Shown here: positions 1-6,663 of the stretch, piece after piece
Numbering within the stretch: position 1 is the first letter of the stretch
Layout of the letters: each line of letters opens with the position of its first letter
Assembly (NCBI GenBank): GCA_027068725.1
Contig: JAMOMD010000165.1
Location: 1-10,522 of the forward strand
Length of the DNA stretch: 10,522 nt
Direction of reading: 5' to 3'
Origin: Thermoproteales archaeon
Lineage (GTDB): Archaea > Thermoproteota > Thermoprotei > Thermoproteales > Thermocladiaceae
Translations under genes and position numbers: made by a program
Notes under the pieces: generated by a model
What the model saw: only the letters and a program-made list of their open reading frames with translations
What the model was told of the DNA's origin: nothing
Database searches by the model: none

Positions 1-629
1 TTATCGAACTTGTCTCCATCCCTGACAACCTTGTACAGCACCTGTATTCCTGGCTTGACCTCTACAGGAATGACCATTATGCCACAGTTTGGACTAAGCT
101 GCTCAAGAAGTGGCTTAGGTATGTCTCTTGGTGCAGCAGCTGTTACTAGAATTCTATCAAATGGCGCATACTTTGGCAGACCCTTAGAGCCATCACCCAC
201 GAATACCTTAACTACGTCTAGCAGGCCGAGCATTGCAAGATTCTGCACAGCATAGAGAGCGAGCTGTGGAAAGAACTCTATTGTGTAGACTATGCCCTGT
301 CTATACATTGCTTCTGCACATACTGCAGCATGGTAGCCTGTTCCTGTACCAACCTCAAGTACCTTAAGTCCTGGCTTAAGTTCGAGAAGTTCGCACATCA
401 TTGCAACCATGTGAGGAGCAGATATTGTCTGGTCGAGCATGACCTTGAGAGGAGTATCCTCGTACGCGTACATTCTCTCGTGAGGAGGCACAAATCTATC
501 ACGAGGAACCTTCAGCATTGCTTCCTCGACATTTTTTGATTTTATTATACCCTGAAGCTTGAGCTCCTGCACCATTCTTACTCTAGCAATTTCGTAGTCC
601 TTGTCAAATACTAAGAAGTCCGTCGTCAT
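1..629 (-). CDS. pcm: Protein-L-isoaspartate O-methyltransferase (PIMT), 3' end cut by the window edge
   Basis: This SAM-dependent cytosolic enzyme methylates isoaspartyl residues in aged proteins so that they can revert to aspartate. I translated 209 residues from the ATG at 629; the frame is open to base 1. The family's length is about 210-230 residues, so only the last few are missing. Visible motifs are DQTIS at 66-70 followed by APHMVAMM, the SAM-binding loop EVGTGTGYHAA (92-102), an acidic motif II residue at E118, VGDGSKGLP (144-152) and FDRILVTAAAP (157-167). The start codon overlaps the stop of the upstream tatD-like gene as ATGA, and I see no Shine-Dalgarno site, so translation is probably coupled to tatD. 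The family call is firm; pairing with tatD in one transcript is inferred. Confidence 0.95.
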   Translation of the reverse strand, partial: MTTDFLVFDKDYEIARVRMVQELKLQGIIKSKNVEEAMLKVPRDRFVPPHERMYAYEDTPLKVMLDQTISAPHMVAMMCELLELKPGLKVLEVGTGTGYHAAVCAEAMYRQGIVYTIEFFPQLALYAVQNLAMLGLLDVVKVFVGDGSKGLPKYAPFDRILVTAAAPRDIPKPLLEQLSPNCGIMVIPVEVKPGIQVLYKVVRDGDKFD

Positions 630-1387
630 ATTTTTAGAAACGTTCTCAAGTTATTTCTAACTTTCTCAATAATTTCCTGAGGAGGTACGTTCTTCAGGTT
701 TGATAGAAAGTTAACAGTATCTCTAATCAGCGGTGGCTCTAGCTCAAGACCGCGATAGCTGTATGGTCCATCACTCTCGAGCAGCAACCTATCTAAGGGA
801 ACGAGTTTCGCTACTTCCTGATGTTTTTTCTGTATCTTAATTGCGGGATTGATAGATACGAAATATCCCTTGTTCACAATTTCCTCAAGAAGATCTAGTG
901 GACCTGTATACCAGTGAAAGTTTGCTCTTTCAATATCGTACTTTATCACGAGATCAAAGACTTCTCTCCAAGCACCTGCTGAGTGTATGTTCATTGGCAG
1001 TGAGTACTCCTTAGCTACATTGAGAAACTTCAGGAAGAACTCTCTCTGTCTCTCGATAGTGTCAGGCACAAACTTTGTATCAAGCCCAACCTCGCCAATA
1101 CACATTGCCTCACCCGCGAGTTTGCAGACCTTGTCCGCCTCATCGCTTGGGACCTTATCTACCATCCATGGATGAACACCGACACACGGAACAACACTAT
1201 CATACGTCTTTGCAAGTTCCAGAGTCTTTCTGCTACTAGGCTCGTCGTCTGACACTGCAACTATCGTGAAGTTACTAACAAACTCACGTATTCTAACATC
1301 TGTAAACTCGTGAAGATGACAGTGAGCATCAACTAGCTCTCGTATCGTGACTCTCCGTGACACAGACACACCAGTGCAGGGGGTCAT
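626..1387 (-). CDS. TatD-family metal-dependent hydrolase
   Basis: This is a TIM-barrel metallohydrolase of the TatD (amidohydrolase-like) superfamily, whose known members are metal-dependent deoxyribonucleases. It has 253 residues, the usual size. Metal ligands are all visible: the HxH pair in DAHCHLH (H22, H24), E99 in GEVGLD, H135 in NIHSAG, H158 in NFHWYTG, and D206 in ESDGPY. Most TatD proteins start a few residues before the first strand (LVDAHCHL), so the first 8-16 residues here are doubtful. In-frame GTG codons at residues 7 and 9 (about 1369 and 1363) are alternative starts, and a TATA-like sequence touching the ATG would favour them. The stop overlaps the pcm ATG. The true substrate (DNA, RNA or something else) cannot be read from sequence. 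Confidence 0.9.
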   Translation of the reverse strand: MTPCTGVSVSRRVTIRELVDAHCHLHEFTDVRIREFVSNFTIVAVSDDEPSSRKTLELAKTYDSVVPCVGVHPWMVDKVPSDEADKVCKLAGEAMCIGEVGLDTKFVPDTIERQREFFLKFLNVAKEYSLPMNIHSAGAWREVFDLVIKYDIERANFHWYTGPLDLLEEIVNKGYFVSINPAIKIQKKHQEVAKLVPLDRLLLESDGPYSYRGLELEPPLIRDTVNFLSNLKNVPPQEIIEKVRNNLRTFLKI

Positions 1388-1394
1388 TATTTAA
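1387..1394 (+). promoter_or_regulatory. TATA-like box in the tatD/pus10 divergent gap
   Basis: The 36-bp gap between the two divergent start codons begins with TTATTTAA. Its centre is about 33 bp before the Pus10 ATG, the distance expected for an archaeal TATA box with a nearly leaderless transcript. The reverse strand (TTAAATAA) could serve tatD, but only if that gene starts downstream of its first ATG. No ribosome site is seen before pus10, which fits leaderless initiation. Placement is by eye. Confidence 0.4.
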
Positions 1395-1423
1395 CTTCTC
1401 AGGTACTAACATCACGAGAATCC

Positions 1424-2752
1424 ATGCTAGACACGTTAAGCTTAGACTTGCTAGAAAAGGCAGTCAAGGTACTTGACAAGTACAGTCTCTGTGACCATTG
1501 TCTTGGACGTCTATTTGCTCGTGTTGGATATGGACTAGAAAACTACGAGAGAGGACAAGCAATAAAAAATACAATATTCCTACTAACCTACTACACTCTT
1601 CAGAAAACAACAGACGAGTCTTTAAGAGAAAAACTACTTGATATAATAAGAAAACTTGCACGCACAGGACATGAGCCAAGTCTCAGATTTTTAAGAGAAA
1701 AACTTAATCAGGATATACAGGTAGAGAAATGTTATATATGTGAGGACAAGTACTTCAACAATATAGATAACATTGTTCAGAACATACTTGAGACAATTAG
1801 CTCAGCAGGCTACGAATTCAAGACATATTATGTAGGAACATCAATATCTAGGGAAGTCGTTAAGAGAGAGCTTGACCTATCGGTAGAGTTTGGAATAGAT
1901 ACTGCAGAATCTATAAAGAGAGAGCTTAACCGTTTAATTGGAAAGAAGATAAAGGAAAGACTGCCACCTGATAAAGTATTCTCTAGACAAGACGCAGATA
2001 TTGAGATTGTTGTTAATATGGAGACTGGAGAAGTAAAACTTGAAGTAAAGCCACTATACATACTGACAAGATATAGGAAAATCTTCAGAGGCGTATCACA
2101 GGTGCAGTTAAGGCTTAATGTAATTACTTCACTTCAGAAAGTACTTAATGAGAAACTTGCGACGGAGCTAGAGGCAGCCGAGGCTATAGTACATGCATCA
2201 GGTAGAGAGGATACTGATGTCAGGATGCTAGGCGATGGTCGTCCTCTTGTTATAGCATTTGTAAGACCTAGAAAGAGACCCTCACTTGAAACTATTAGAG
2301 AGCTCTTTCTCAATAAATTCGATGACGAACCTGTTGAACTTGTTGACAGTGTTACAAAGACTCAGCATGCAACTATTGTAAAGTTGAAGCAAGAGTCTTC
2401 GAGACATACTAAAATTTATAGAGCTATAGTGCTCCTAGATCAGGACGTTGATGAGGAAAAGCTTAGATCTCTTGAACAGTATTTTAGGAATAGGCAGATA
2501 ACACAGTATACTCCAAGAAGAATAAAGAGGAAGCCTCTGAAGAAGAGAGTTAGAATGGTTTATGAACTTAGAGCTACAAAAATTGCGCCAAGACTAATCG
2601 AACTTTTGATAAAGTGTCAGGGAGGTCTCTATGTTAAGGAACTTATAACTGGAGATGAGGGAAGAACAACACCAAGTATTGCTGATACACTCGGAATTAA
2701 TGCAGAGCCTATTGAACTTGATGTACTGGATGTTCTTGAGACAAGGTCATGA
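1424..2752 (+). CDS. pus10: tRNA pseudouridine synthase Pus10 (tRNA U54/U55)
   Basis: Archaeal Pus10 isomerises uridine 55, and in many species also uridine 54, in the T-loop of tRNA. The 442-residue protein has the expected architecture: an N-terminal domain with two CxxC pairs for zinc (C23/C26 in LCDHCLGRLF; C103/C106 in KCYICED), a THUMP-like middle region, and a C-terminal catalytic domain. The signature GREDTDVRMLGDGRP begins at 260, with D263 as the likely catalytic aspartate by alignment with the RTD motif of other pseudouridine synthases. Further family motifs are TRYRKIFRGVSQ (about 215-226) and GDEGRTTPSIADTL (410-423). The gene is more A/T-rich in codon choice (AAA, ATA, AGA) than the cdh genes. 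Its TGA overlaps the ATG of the following cysteine-cluster gene, implying co-translation. Confidence 0.95.
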   Translation: MLDTLSLDLLEKAVKVLDKYSLCDHCLGRLFARVGYGLENYERGQAIKNTIFLLTYYTLQKTTDESLREKLLDIIRKLARTGHEPSLRFLREKLNQDIQVEKCYICEDKYFNNIDNIVQNILETISSAGYEFKTYYVGTSISREVVKRELDLSVEFGIDTAESIKRELNRLIGKKIKERLPPDKVFSRQDADIEIVVNMETGEVKLEVKPLYILTRYRKIFRGVSQVQLRLNVITSLQKVLNEKLATELEAAEAIVHASGREDTDVRMLGDGRPLVIAFVRPRKRPSLETIRELFLNKFDDEPVELVDSVTKTQHATIVKLKQESSRHTKIYRAIVLLDQDVDEEKLRSLEQYFRNRQITQYTPRRIKRKPLKKRVRMVYELRATKIAPRLIELLIKCQGGLYVKELITGDEGRTTPSIADTLGINAEPIELDVLDVLETRS

Positions 2753-3225
2753 GTTTGTCAAAGCTTGACATATGTAGGAGATGTGGTGCGTGGTGTTGTC
2801 AAAGGTTTGATTATAGTACCTGGTTCGTGAGGTATAGTCTGTGGGATATTTTGAGAATTTCTCAGAGACTTAGCATGTCCCTTGACGTGTTTGTAGAGAA
2901 GTTTGTACATTTGCTAGATCAGGGCTCCTATGCAATTCCTGTAATAAGATCATATAGCGGAAAGTGCCCATTCTTAGTAGATAGTACATGTTCAATACAT
3001 GAGTACAAGCCTATTGCCTGTAGAGTATTTCCTGTAAGACCGCCAGGCTGTGCATATGATGAGAGATGTCCCTTATCTCTGCATCCTGAACTACTTGTAG
3101 AAGAGGAGAGTCTTGTACCACAGTACCTGTATGAGCATTTACGTACTGAGCAACTTCTGTGTGAGTACGGTGTAAGAACTAGTCGAGACTTGTTACAACT
3201 TCTAAAAAGATTAGTTAAGTCATGA
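2749..3225 (+). CDS. YkgJ/UPF0153-like cysteine-cluster protein (putative Zn/Fe-binding)
   Basis: This 158-residue protein has the pattern of the YkgJ-type zinc- or iron-chelating cysteine-cluster family, whose function is mostly unknown. Visible are CxxCxxxCC at the N-terminus (C9, C12, C16, C17), GKCPFL with C73, C81 in TCSIHEYKPIACRVFP with C91, and a late pair C101/C107 (GCAYDERCPL). The CPFL...CSIHEYKPIACRVFP arrangement is the most diagnostic part. There are no signal peptide or membrane segments. The ATG overlaps the pus10 stop (ATGA), with a weak AAGGT five bases upstream inside pus10, so expression depends on pus10. The coupling suggests a link to tRNA modification, but that is inference. 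Its stop overlaps the convergent gene by 11 bp. Confidence 0.85.
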   Translation: MSLSKLDICRRCGAWCCQRFDYSTWFVRYSLWDILRISQRLSMSLDVFVEKFVHLLDQGSYAIPVIRSYSGKCPFLVDSTCSIHEYKPIACRVFPVRPPGCAYDERCPLSLHPELLVEEESLVPQYLYEHLRTEQLLCEYGVRTSRDLLQLLKRLVKS

Positions 3226-3787
3226 GTTTGCTAAACATTTGCCATGCAGAATATGCATATTTTGGAACTATGTACATGTGTGGAAATCCCTCGTATTGTG
3301 CCCAGCAGCACGTTATTATCAATCCTGCACTAATTATCTCAAACAACACGTTAAGTGCCTTGAAGTGCTGTCGAAACATTTTCTTTGCCATTAGATTAAT
3401 GCTGGAAGACAATTGAAGTTGTTCGACATTTCCAAGTCTTAGACTTCTAGGAAGGTCAAGTATTGATAGTACTCGTATTAGTCTTTTTGCATCATTGCTT
3501 AGTCTTCTACATCGATTAAGTACGTCCTGTTCTAGTGTTATGCAGAAGTCCTGATTTTGTTCTAGTTCTCGGATGATGAGCATCTGGACATCGTAGAGCT
3601 CTTCAGGAGGTATCTTGGACACGAGCTTGCTTATGGCACTATCGTAGAGTGCTGGAGAACCGTACTTCAGCATGTAGCTTAGTCGAGCACCTGATGATCC
3701 AAGACATAGAGACCAGTAGTAGAGAGCGTCAAGTGTCCTGTAGTCTAGGTCGGTAAGACCAAGGTCTTCGAGTACTCTAGTGAGCAC
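3215..3787 (-). CDS. Hypothetical protein downstream of cdhD
   Basis: I do not recognise this protein. The chosen GTG start at 3787 gives 190 residues beginning VLTRVLEDLGLTDLDYRTL, 13 bp after the cdhD stop. The same frame stays open upstream to 3871, but those 28 residues lie mostly inside cdhD and are arginine-rich, like a shadow reading. No ribosome site is evident before the GTG, so the start is uncertain. The chain looks mainly helical and leucine-rich (LDALYYWSLCLG, EELYDVQMLIIRELEQ, RRLSNDAKRLIRVLSIL) and ends in a more beta-like, aromatic segment (EGFPHMYIVPKYAYSAWQMF). A 17-residue hydrophobic stretch (VLFEIISAGLIITCCWA) contains a glutamate and is unlikely to cross a membrane. Position and strand make it the third gene of the cdhC-cdhD unit. 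Confidence 0.6.
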   Translation of the reverse strand: MLTRVLEDLGLTDLDYRTLDALYYWSLCLGSSGARLSYMLKYGSPALYDSAISKLVSKIPPEELYDVQMLIIRELEQNQDFCITLEQDVLNRCRRLSNDAKRLIRVLSILDLPRSLRLGNVEQLQLSSSINLMAKKMFRQHFKALNVLFEIISAGLIITCCWAQYEGFPHMYIVPKYAYSAWQMFSKLMT

Positions 3788-3800
3788 TCTGGTACTATCT

Positions 3801-5039
3801 TTATGGTAGCCATTTTGCAAATATCTCTTTTCCCGTCTGTGGCGCCTGCTCGTACTTCTCAAGTGCGTCAAACGTCATCTTCAGGAGGCGGACAGTGAGT
3901 GGATGCAGTACAAGTAGGAAGTCTGCACCTGCCAGAACCATCGTTAGTGCACTCAGGAACTCCCATAATGGTCCACGTACCTCTTTTGGACCCCAGAACT
4001 CGTCCATCTTCATCCATGCCTCACGTGCAGCCCAGGCATTTGATGCAGCCGCAATTATGGGATACTGGAGCTCCTTGTCTCCTGAGAGAGCAGCAAGTCT
4101 AGCACGCTCCATTATGCTGTACGAGTACTCCCATCCGTAGCCTATTCCTGCGCCAAACAGGTCTATTGTAATGTCCTCAGGGGCAAGCCAGGTCGTGAGC
4201 TTTCTTGTGAGCTGTCTAGCCTTGTCAATGTCCATTGTTACGGAAGCAACAACAGCATGATTACACTTCTTTATTATTGGTGCAATCTCCTCAAGCTTCA
4301 TGTCTAGCGTAAGTGGACTAATTAGTAGTCGCTCTCCCGCAAAGTGCTCAGCAATTGCCTTAAACACTTCCTGATCCTTCTTCGGGTTTCCTGAACCTCC
4401 AATGAAGAGAGGAACCTTCACAGCCTGTAGAACTTCCTCGACAACTTTCACAGCCTGGCTTGGAGGAGCGTCCATGACCTTGGGGTCTGTGCTTACTAGA
4501 TGAACATTGACCATGTCTGCACCAAACTTTTCAACACATGCACGAGCCCACTCTGGAGGATTGTCGAGAAGATCCTTGCCTATGGCGTCTCGTACTGCTC
4601 TTGGTAGTGGAACCTTCGTGTCAAACACGTCCATGCTTATTATCGGTCTGTAGAATCCTCCAGGACCAGCGTATAGTCTAGGAGCATCCCATCCTCCGAT
4701 AGTGTACGTGACTTCTCTAGTACCACCCTCACTCTTTGTTGCTCCTAGCTTAACTGCAACAATCTTGCCTGTCCACTTAACTTCAGGTCTCTTCATCTCA
4801 GCCTTTTCGAACTCGAACTTCTCCTCAACTACAGGAGCAGCAGGCGCAGGCTGCAGTGGCTGCTGTACTATCTGCTGGACAATTGTCTGGACGAGTATTA
4901 TGGGGTGCAGCCCAATTTCCATCTCCTCTATCTCAACCTCAACATCGTCAAGCTCTAGCTCAGTTGCTTGAGCTAGCTCTCTTGCAAACATCTCGACTAG
5001 TCTTTTCGCAAACTCACGCTCTCTCTCATCTGCTGCCAT
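3801..5039 (-). CDS. cdhD: Acetyl-CoA decarbonylase/synthase complex subunit delta (corrinoid/iron-sulfur protein small subunit)
   Basis: CdhD pairs with CdhE to form the corrinoid iron-sulfur protein, which shuttles the methyl group between tetrahydropterin and the acetyl-CoA synthase CdhC. From the ATG at 5039 it has 412 residues. The N-terminal part is acidic (LELDDVEVEIEEMEIG, about 28-43), followed by a Gln/Pro/Ala linker (QQIVQQPLQPAPAAP, about 55-69), then the TIM-barrel domain to the end. Family stretches include YTIGGWDAPRLYAGPGG (about 112-128), VHLVSTDPK, IDLFGAGIGYGWEYSYS (about 292-308), AASNAWAAREAWMK and WGPKEVRGPLWE. Only two cysteines occur, as expected, since the Fe-S cluster is carried by CdhE. 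A GTG three codons upstream is possible, but AGGTG lies six bases before the ATG. The gene overlaps cdhC by 14 bp. Confidence 0.94.
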   Translation of the reverse strand: MAADEREREFAKRLVEMFARELAQATELELDDVEVEIEEMEIGLHPIILVQTIVQQIVQQPLQPAPAAPVVEEKFEFEKAEMKRPEVKWTGKIVAVKLGATKSEGGTREVTYTIGGWDAPRLYAGPGGFYRPIISMDVFDTKVPLPRAVRDAIGKDLLDNPPEWARACVEKFGADMVNVHLVSTDPKVMDAPPSQAVKVVEEVLQAVKVPLFIGGSGNPKKDQEVFKAIAEHFAGERLLISPLTLDMKLEEIAPIIKKCNHAVVASVTMDIDKARQLTRKLTTWLAPEDITIDLFGAGIGYGWEYSYSIMERARLAALSGDKELQYPIIAAASNAWAAREAWMKMDEFWGPKEVRGPLWEFLSALTMVLAGADFLLVLHPLTVRLLKMTFDALEKYEQAPQTGKEIFAKWLP

Positions 5040-6549
5040 GCTTACCACCTTCCTGCTGTCCCTTGCGTATAACTACTTTACCAATCCTAACCTTGACGCC
5101 TCGCAATTTTAGACTAGTCACGACGGGACCTTGAATAGCAGCAACACCAGCAGGCACGCCAGTCACGGGAGCAAGCTGCTGTGGCAGCTGAACAGGCTGC
5201 AGCTGCTGTAGAGCTTGAGCTGGTACCTGTGGTGCAGCTTCTGGCTTTGCCTCAGGTGGCTTCTCTTCACGCTTCTCCTCCTGCACAGTCCACCTCTTGG
5301 TAACTGGGTGACCTACCTTAATTAGGAAGTTGCGCAGATCTTCGACAGTTGGAGCCTCTTTCTCTGTTGCAATCTTGTCTACAAGCTCCTTTGGAATCCA
5401 GTCCTTGACTCTCTCCTTCAGGACGGAGTCCATCCAGACAACTCTCTCCCATCCACCATCCTTCTGCAAGAACTTCCTAGACCTGAGGTAGAGTATTCCA
5501 ATACCAACGAAGCCGCTCACCTGCTTGCCACCACTTATCATGTTTGCTATCTGCACAAACGTTAGTCCGTTCGGTGCTTTTCCAGTGAAGCCACGTGAAA
5601 TTATTCCAAATCCATCAACTTCAGGAATGTAGAAGACTATCGCCTCAAAGCAGCCACAGGACGTGTGTGGATTCTCAAGTGCACTATGAAGCTTAACTGC
5701 TTGAACAGCTCCCTGAGACTTCTGTTTAACTACCTCATTAACAGCATCGTACTCTCCTCCTTCAGGATCAACTAGCTTACCCTTAGGTATTGGGAATATT
5801 GGTCCCTTTGGATCGATCATTGCAGCTACCTTAGCATCAATCCACGTCATTGCACCGCAGTTTGCTGGTCTTTCAGGAGTTATGACACACACATGTGTTG
5901 GTGCGAATGATTGACATAGGACACATCCGTAGAATGTGTCAACATCCTCCTCCTTTAGGCCAAGAGCTCTCTCATCGCGCTCCTGGTAGGCTTTAATTGC
6001 TTCAGGATATAATTTCTCTACTTCCTGTGGATCTGTAACAAATGTGACCTGTATCTTCTTTATCATTGGAAAGTCTGCCTTGTACAGTCTGAGCAGAACC
6101 TTGCCAATGTGCTCAAATCTCAGTCCCTGCTTCACTGCCTTCTTCGATATTCTAATCCAGATATCGTACCTCTGTCCTGTGTGCATTATTCCCTGTATCC
6201 AGTTCATGTAGTAGTGGATCTTTCTCTCGAACACACCTTCATACTCAGGCTTGAGCTCCTCGCCCCATGCCTCTAATATTATCGCAAGTGGCTGAGAGGA
6301 TCCTTCAGGAAGCTCGTGTAAGTCACTTCCTATCAGAACTATCTTGCCATCCTCTACCTCTGACTCGTTTGCCTTGACTCTGAAAAGCTCGAACTTGTAC
6401 TTGACTTTCAGTCCTCCAAACTCAACGTGCATGTCTGGCTTTCTTATTCGTTCGCCTTCGTAGGATGGGTTCACGTCGACGGGAATGTCATTGAACGCTA
6501 GCTTCCTCTGCTTACATAGCTCATCGTAGAATACTCTAACGTTTGACAT
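5026..6549 (-). CDS. cdhC: Acetyl-CoA decarbonylase/synthase complex subunit beta (CdhC, A-cluster acetyl-CoA synthase)
   Basis: CdhC joins a methyl group, CO and CoA into acetyl-CoA, or cleaves it, at a Ni-Ni-Fe4S4 A-cluster. From the ATG at 6549 (SNVRVFYDELC...) it has 507 residues. All A-cluster ligands are present: C209-x2-C212-x8-C221-x9-C231 for the Fe4S4 cluster (in FYGCVLCQSFAPTHVC...ANC), and C298-G-C300 for the distal nickel (TSCGCFEAIVFYIPEVDG). The spacing equals that of the bacterial AcsB ligands. About 20 residues precede the point where Methanosarcina-type CdhC begins. After about residue 420 there is a Pro/Gln/Ala linker, then a basic tail (LKLRGVKVRIGKVVIRKG) that may contact CdhD. 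A GTG at 6657 would add 36 residues, but it lies within an 18-bp palindrome and the extension does not look coded. First gene of the cdh unit here. Confidence 0.95.
   Translation of the reverse strand: MSNVRVFYDELCKQRKLAFNDIPVDVNPSYEGERIRKPDMHVEFGGLKVKYKFELFRVKANESEVEDGKIVLIGSDLHELPEGSSQPLAIILEAWGEELKPEYEGVFERKIHYYMNWIQGIMHTGQRYDIWIRISKKAVKQGLRFEHIGKVLLRLYKADFPMIKKIQVTFVTDPQEVEKLYPEAIKAYQERDERALGLKEEDVDTFYGCVLCQSFAPTHVCVITPERPANCGAMTWIDAKVAAMIDPKGPIFPIPKGKLVDPEGGEYDAVNEVVKQKSQGAVQAVKLHSALENPHTSCGCFEAIVFYIPEVDGFGIISRGFTGKAPNGLTFVQIANMISGGKQVSGFVGIGILYLRSRKFLQKDGGWERVVWMDSVLKERVKDWIPKELVDKIATEKEAPTVEDLRNFLIKVGHPVTKRWTVQEEKREEKPPEAKPEAAPQVPAQALQQLQPVQLPQQLAPVTGVPAGVAAIQGPVVTSLKLRGVKVRIGKVVIRKGQQEGGKHGSR
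5044..5050 (-). promoter_or_regulatory. Shine-Dalgarno site of cdhD inside cdhC
   Basis: On the minus strand the sequence GGAAGGTGGTAAGC precedes the ATG at 5039. AGGTG complements the archaeal 16S rRNA 3' end and lies six bases before the ATG. It sits within the last codons of cdhC and overlaps the upstream GTG (5048), so it decides the start in favour of the ATG and supports coupled translation of the two subunits. Confidence 0.65.
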
Positions 6550-6592
6550 TAAGATGAGCCGGCTTGGACACGTGCAAGGTCTTTGATATGTT

Positions 6593-6609
6593 TTGTACTT
6601 TAGGTACAA
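6593..6609. promoter_or_regulatory. Inverted repeat, candidate operator of cdhC (proximal)
   Basis: TTGTAC and GTACAA form perfect 6-bp arms around a 5-bp spacer (TTTAG). The site is 43-60 bp upstream of the cdhC ATG, between a candidate TATA box (6613-6620) and the start site it would predict (near 6592). That is where a repressor would block initiation. It is followed directly on the plus strand by TGATCTA (6610-6616), as is the distal palindrome. The sequence is seen; the operator role is inferred. Confidence 0.5.
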
Positions 6610-6612
6610 TGA

Positions 6613-6620
6613 TCTATAAT
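6613..6620 (-). promoter_or_regulatory. Candidate TATA box of cdhC
   Basis: The minus strand reads CAATTATAGATC, giving ATTATAGA as a TATA-like octamer. A start site about 25 bases downstream would fall near 6592 and leave a leader of about 43 bases. The B-recognition region is not clearly purine-rich. An alternative is the A-rich ACAAAACATATCAAA on the minus strand around 6580-6594, which would give a leader of only about 10 bases. Confidence 0.3.
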
Positions 6621-6641
6621 TGAGAAACTGCTTCCCATGAC

Positions 6642-6659
6642 ATGTGATAATTATCACAT
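6642..6659. promoter_or_regulatory. 18-bp perfect palindrome, candidate operator of cdhC (distal)
   Basis: ATGTGATAATTATCACAT is a perfect palindrome without spacer, 93-110 bp upstream of the cdhC ATG and 16 bp after the UPF0179 stop. It resembles a site for a dimeric helix-turn-helix regulator. It lies upstream of the candidate TATA box, so it could bind an activator or the distal half of a repression loop. A-T bases make a strong RNA hairpin less likely than a protein site. The sequence is seen; the function is inferred. Confidence 0.6.
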
Positions 6660-6663
6660 TGAT

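Noticed and set aside
3788..3871. Longer start (3871) for the hypothetical gene after cdhD
   Set aside because: It would lie mostly inside cdhD, and the added residues are arginine-rich as expected from an out-of-frame reading of cdhD.
4702..5134. Plus-strand open frames opposite cdhC/cdhD
   Set aside because: They are low-complexity Ser/Thr/Leu/Gly readings caused by the strong codon bias of the real genes on the other strand.
5160..5220. CAG/CTG-rich repetitive tracts (also near 4840-4875)
   Set aside because: They encode the Gln/Pro/Ala linkers of CdhC and CdhD with varied codons; they are not a separate DNA repeat.
6550..6657. 36-residue N-terminal extension of CdhC from a GTG at 6657
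   Set aside because: The extension is rich in Tyr, Cys and Lys without family resemblance, the GTG lies inside the 18-bp palindrome, and candidate TATA boxes are downstream of it. The ATG at 6549 fits better, though it lacks a clear ribosome site.
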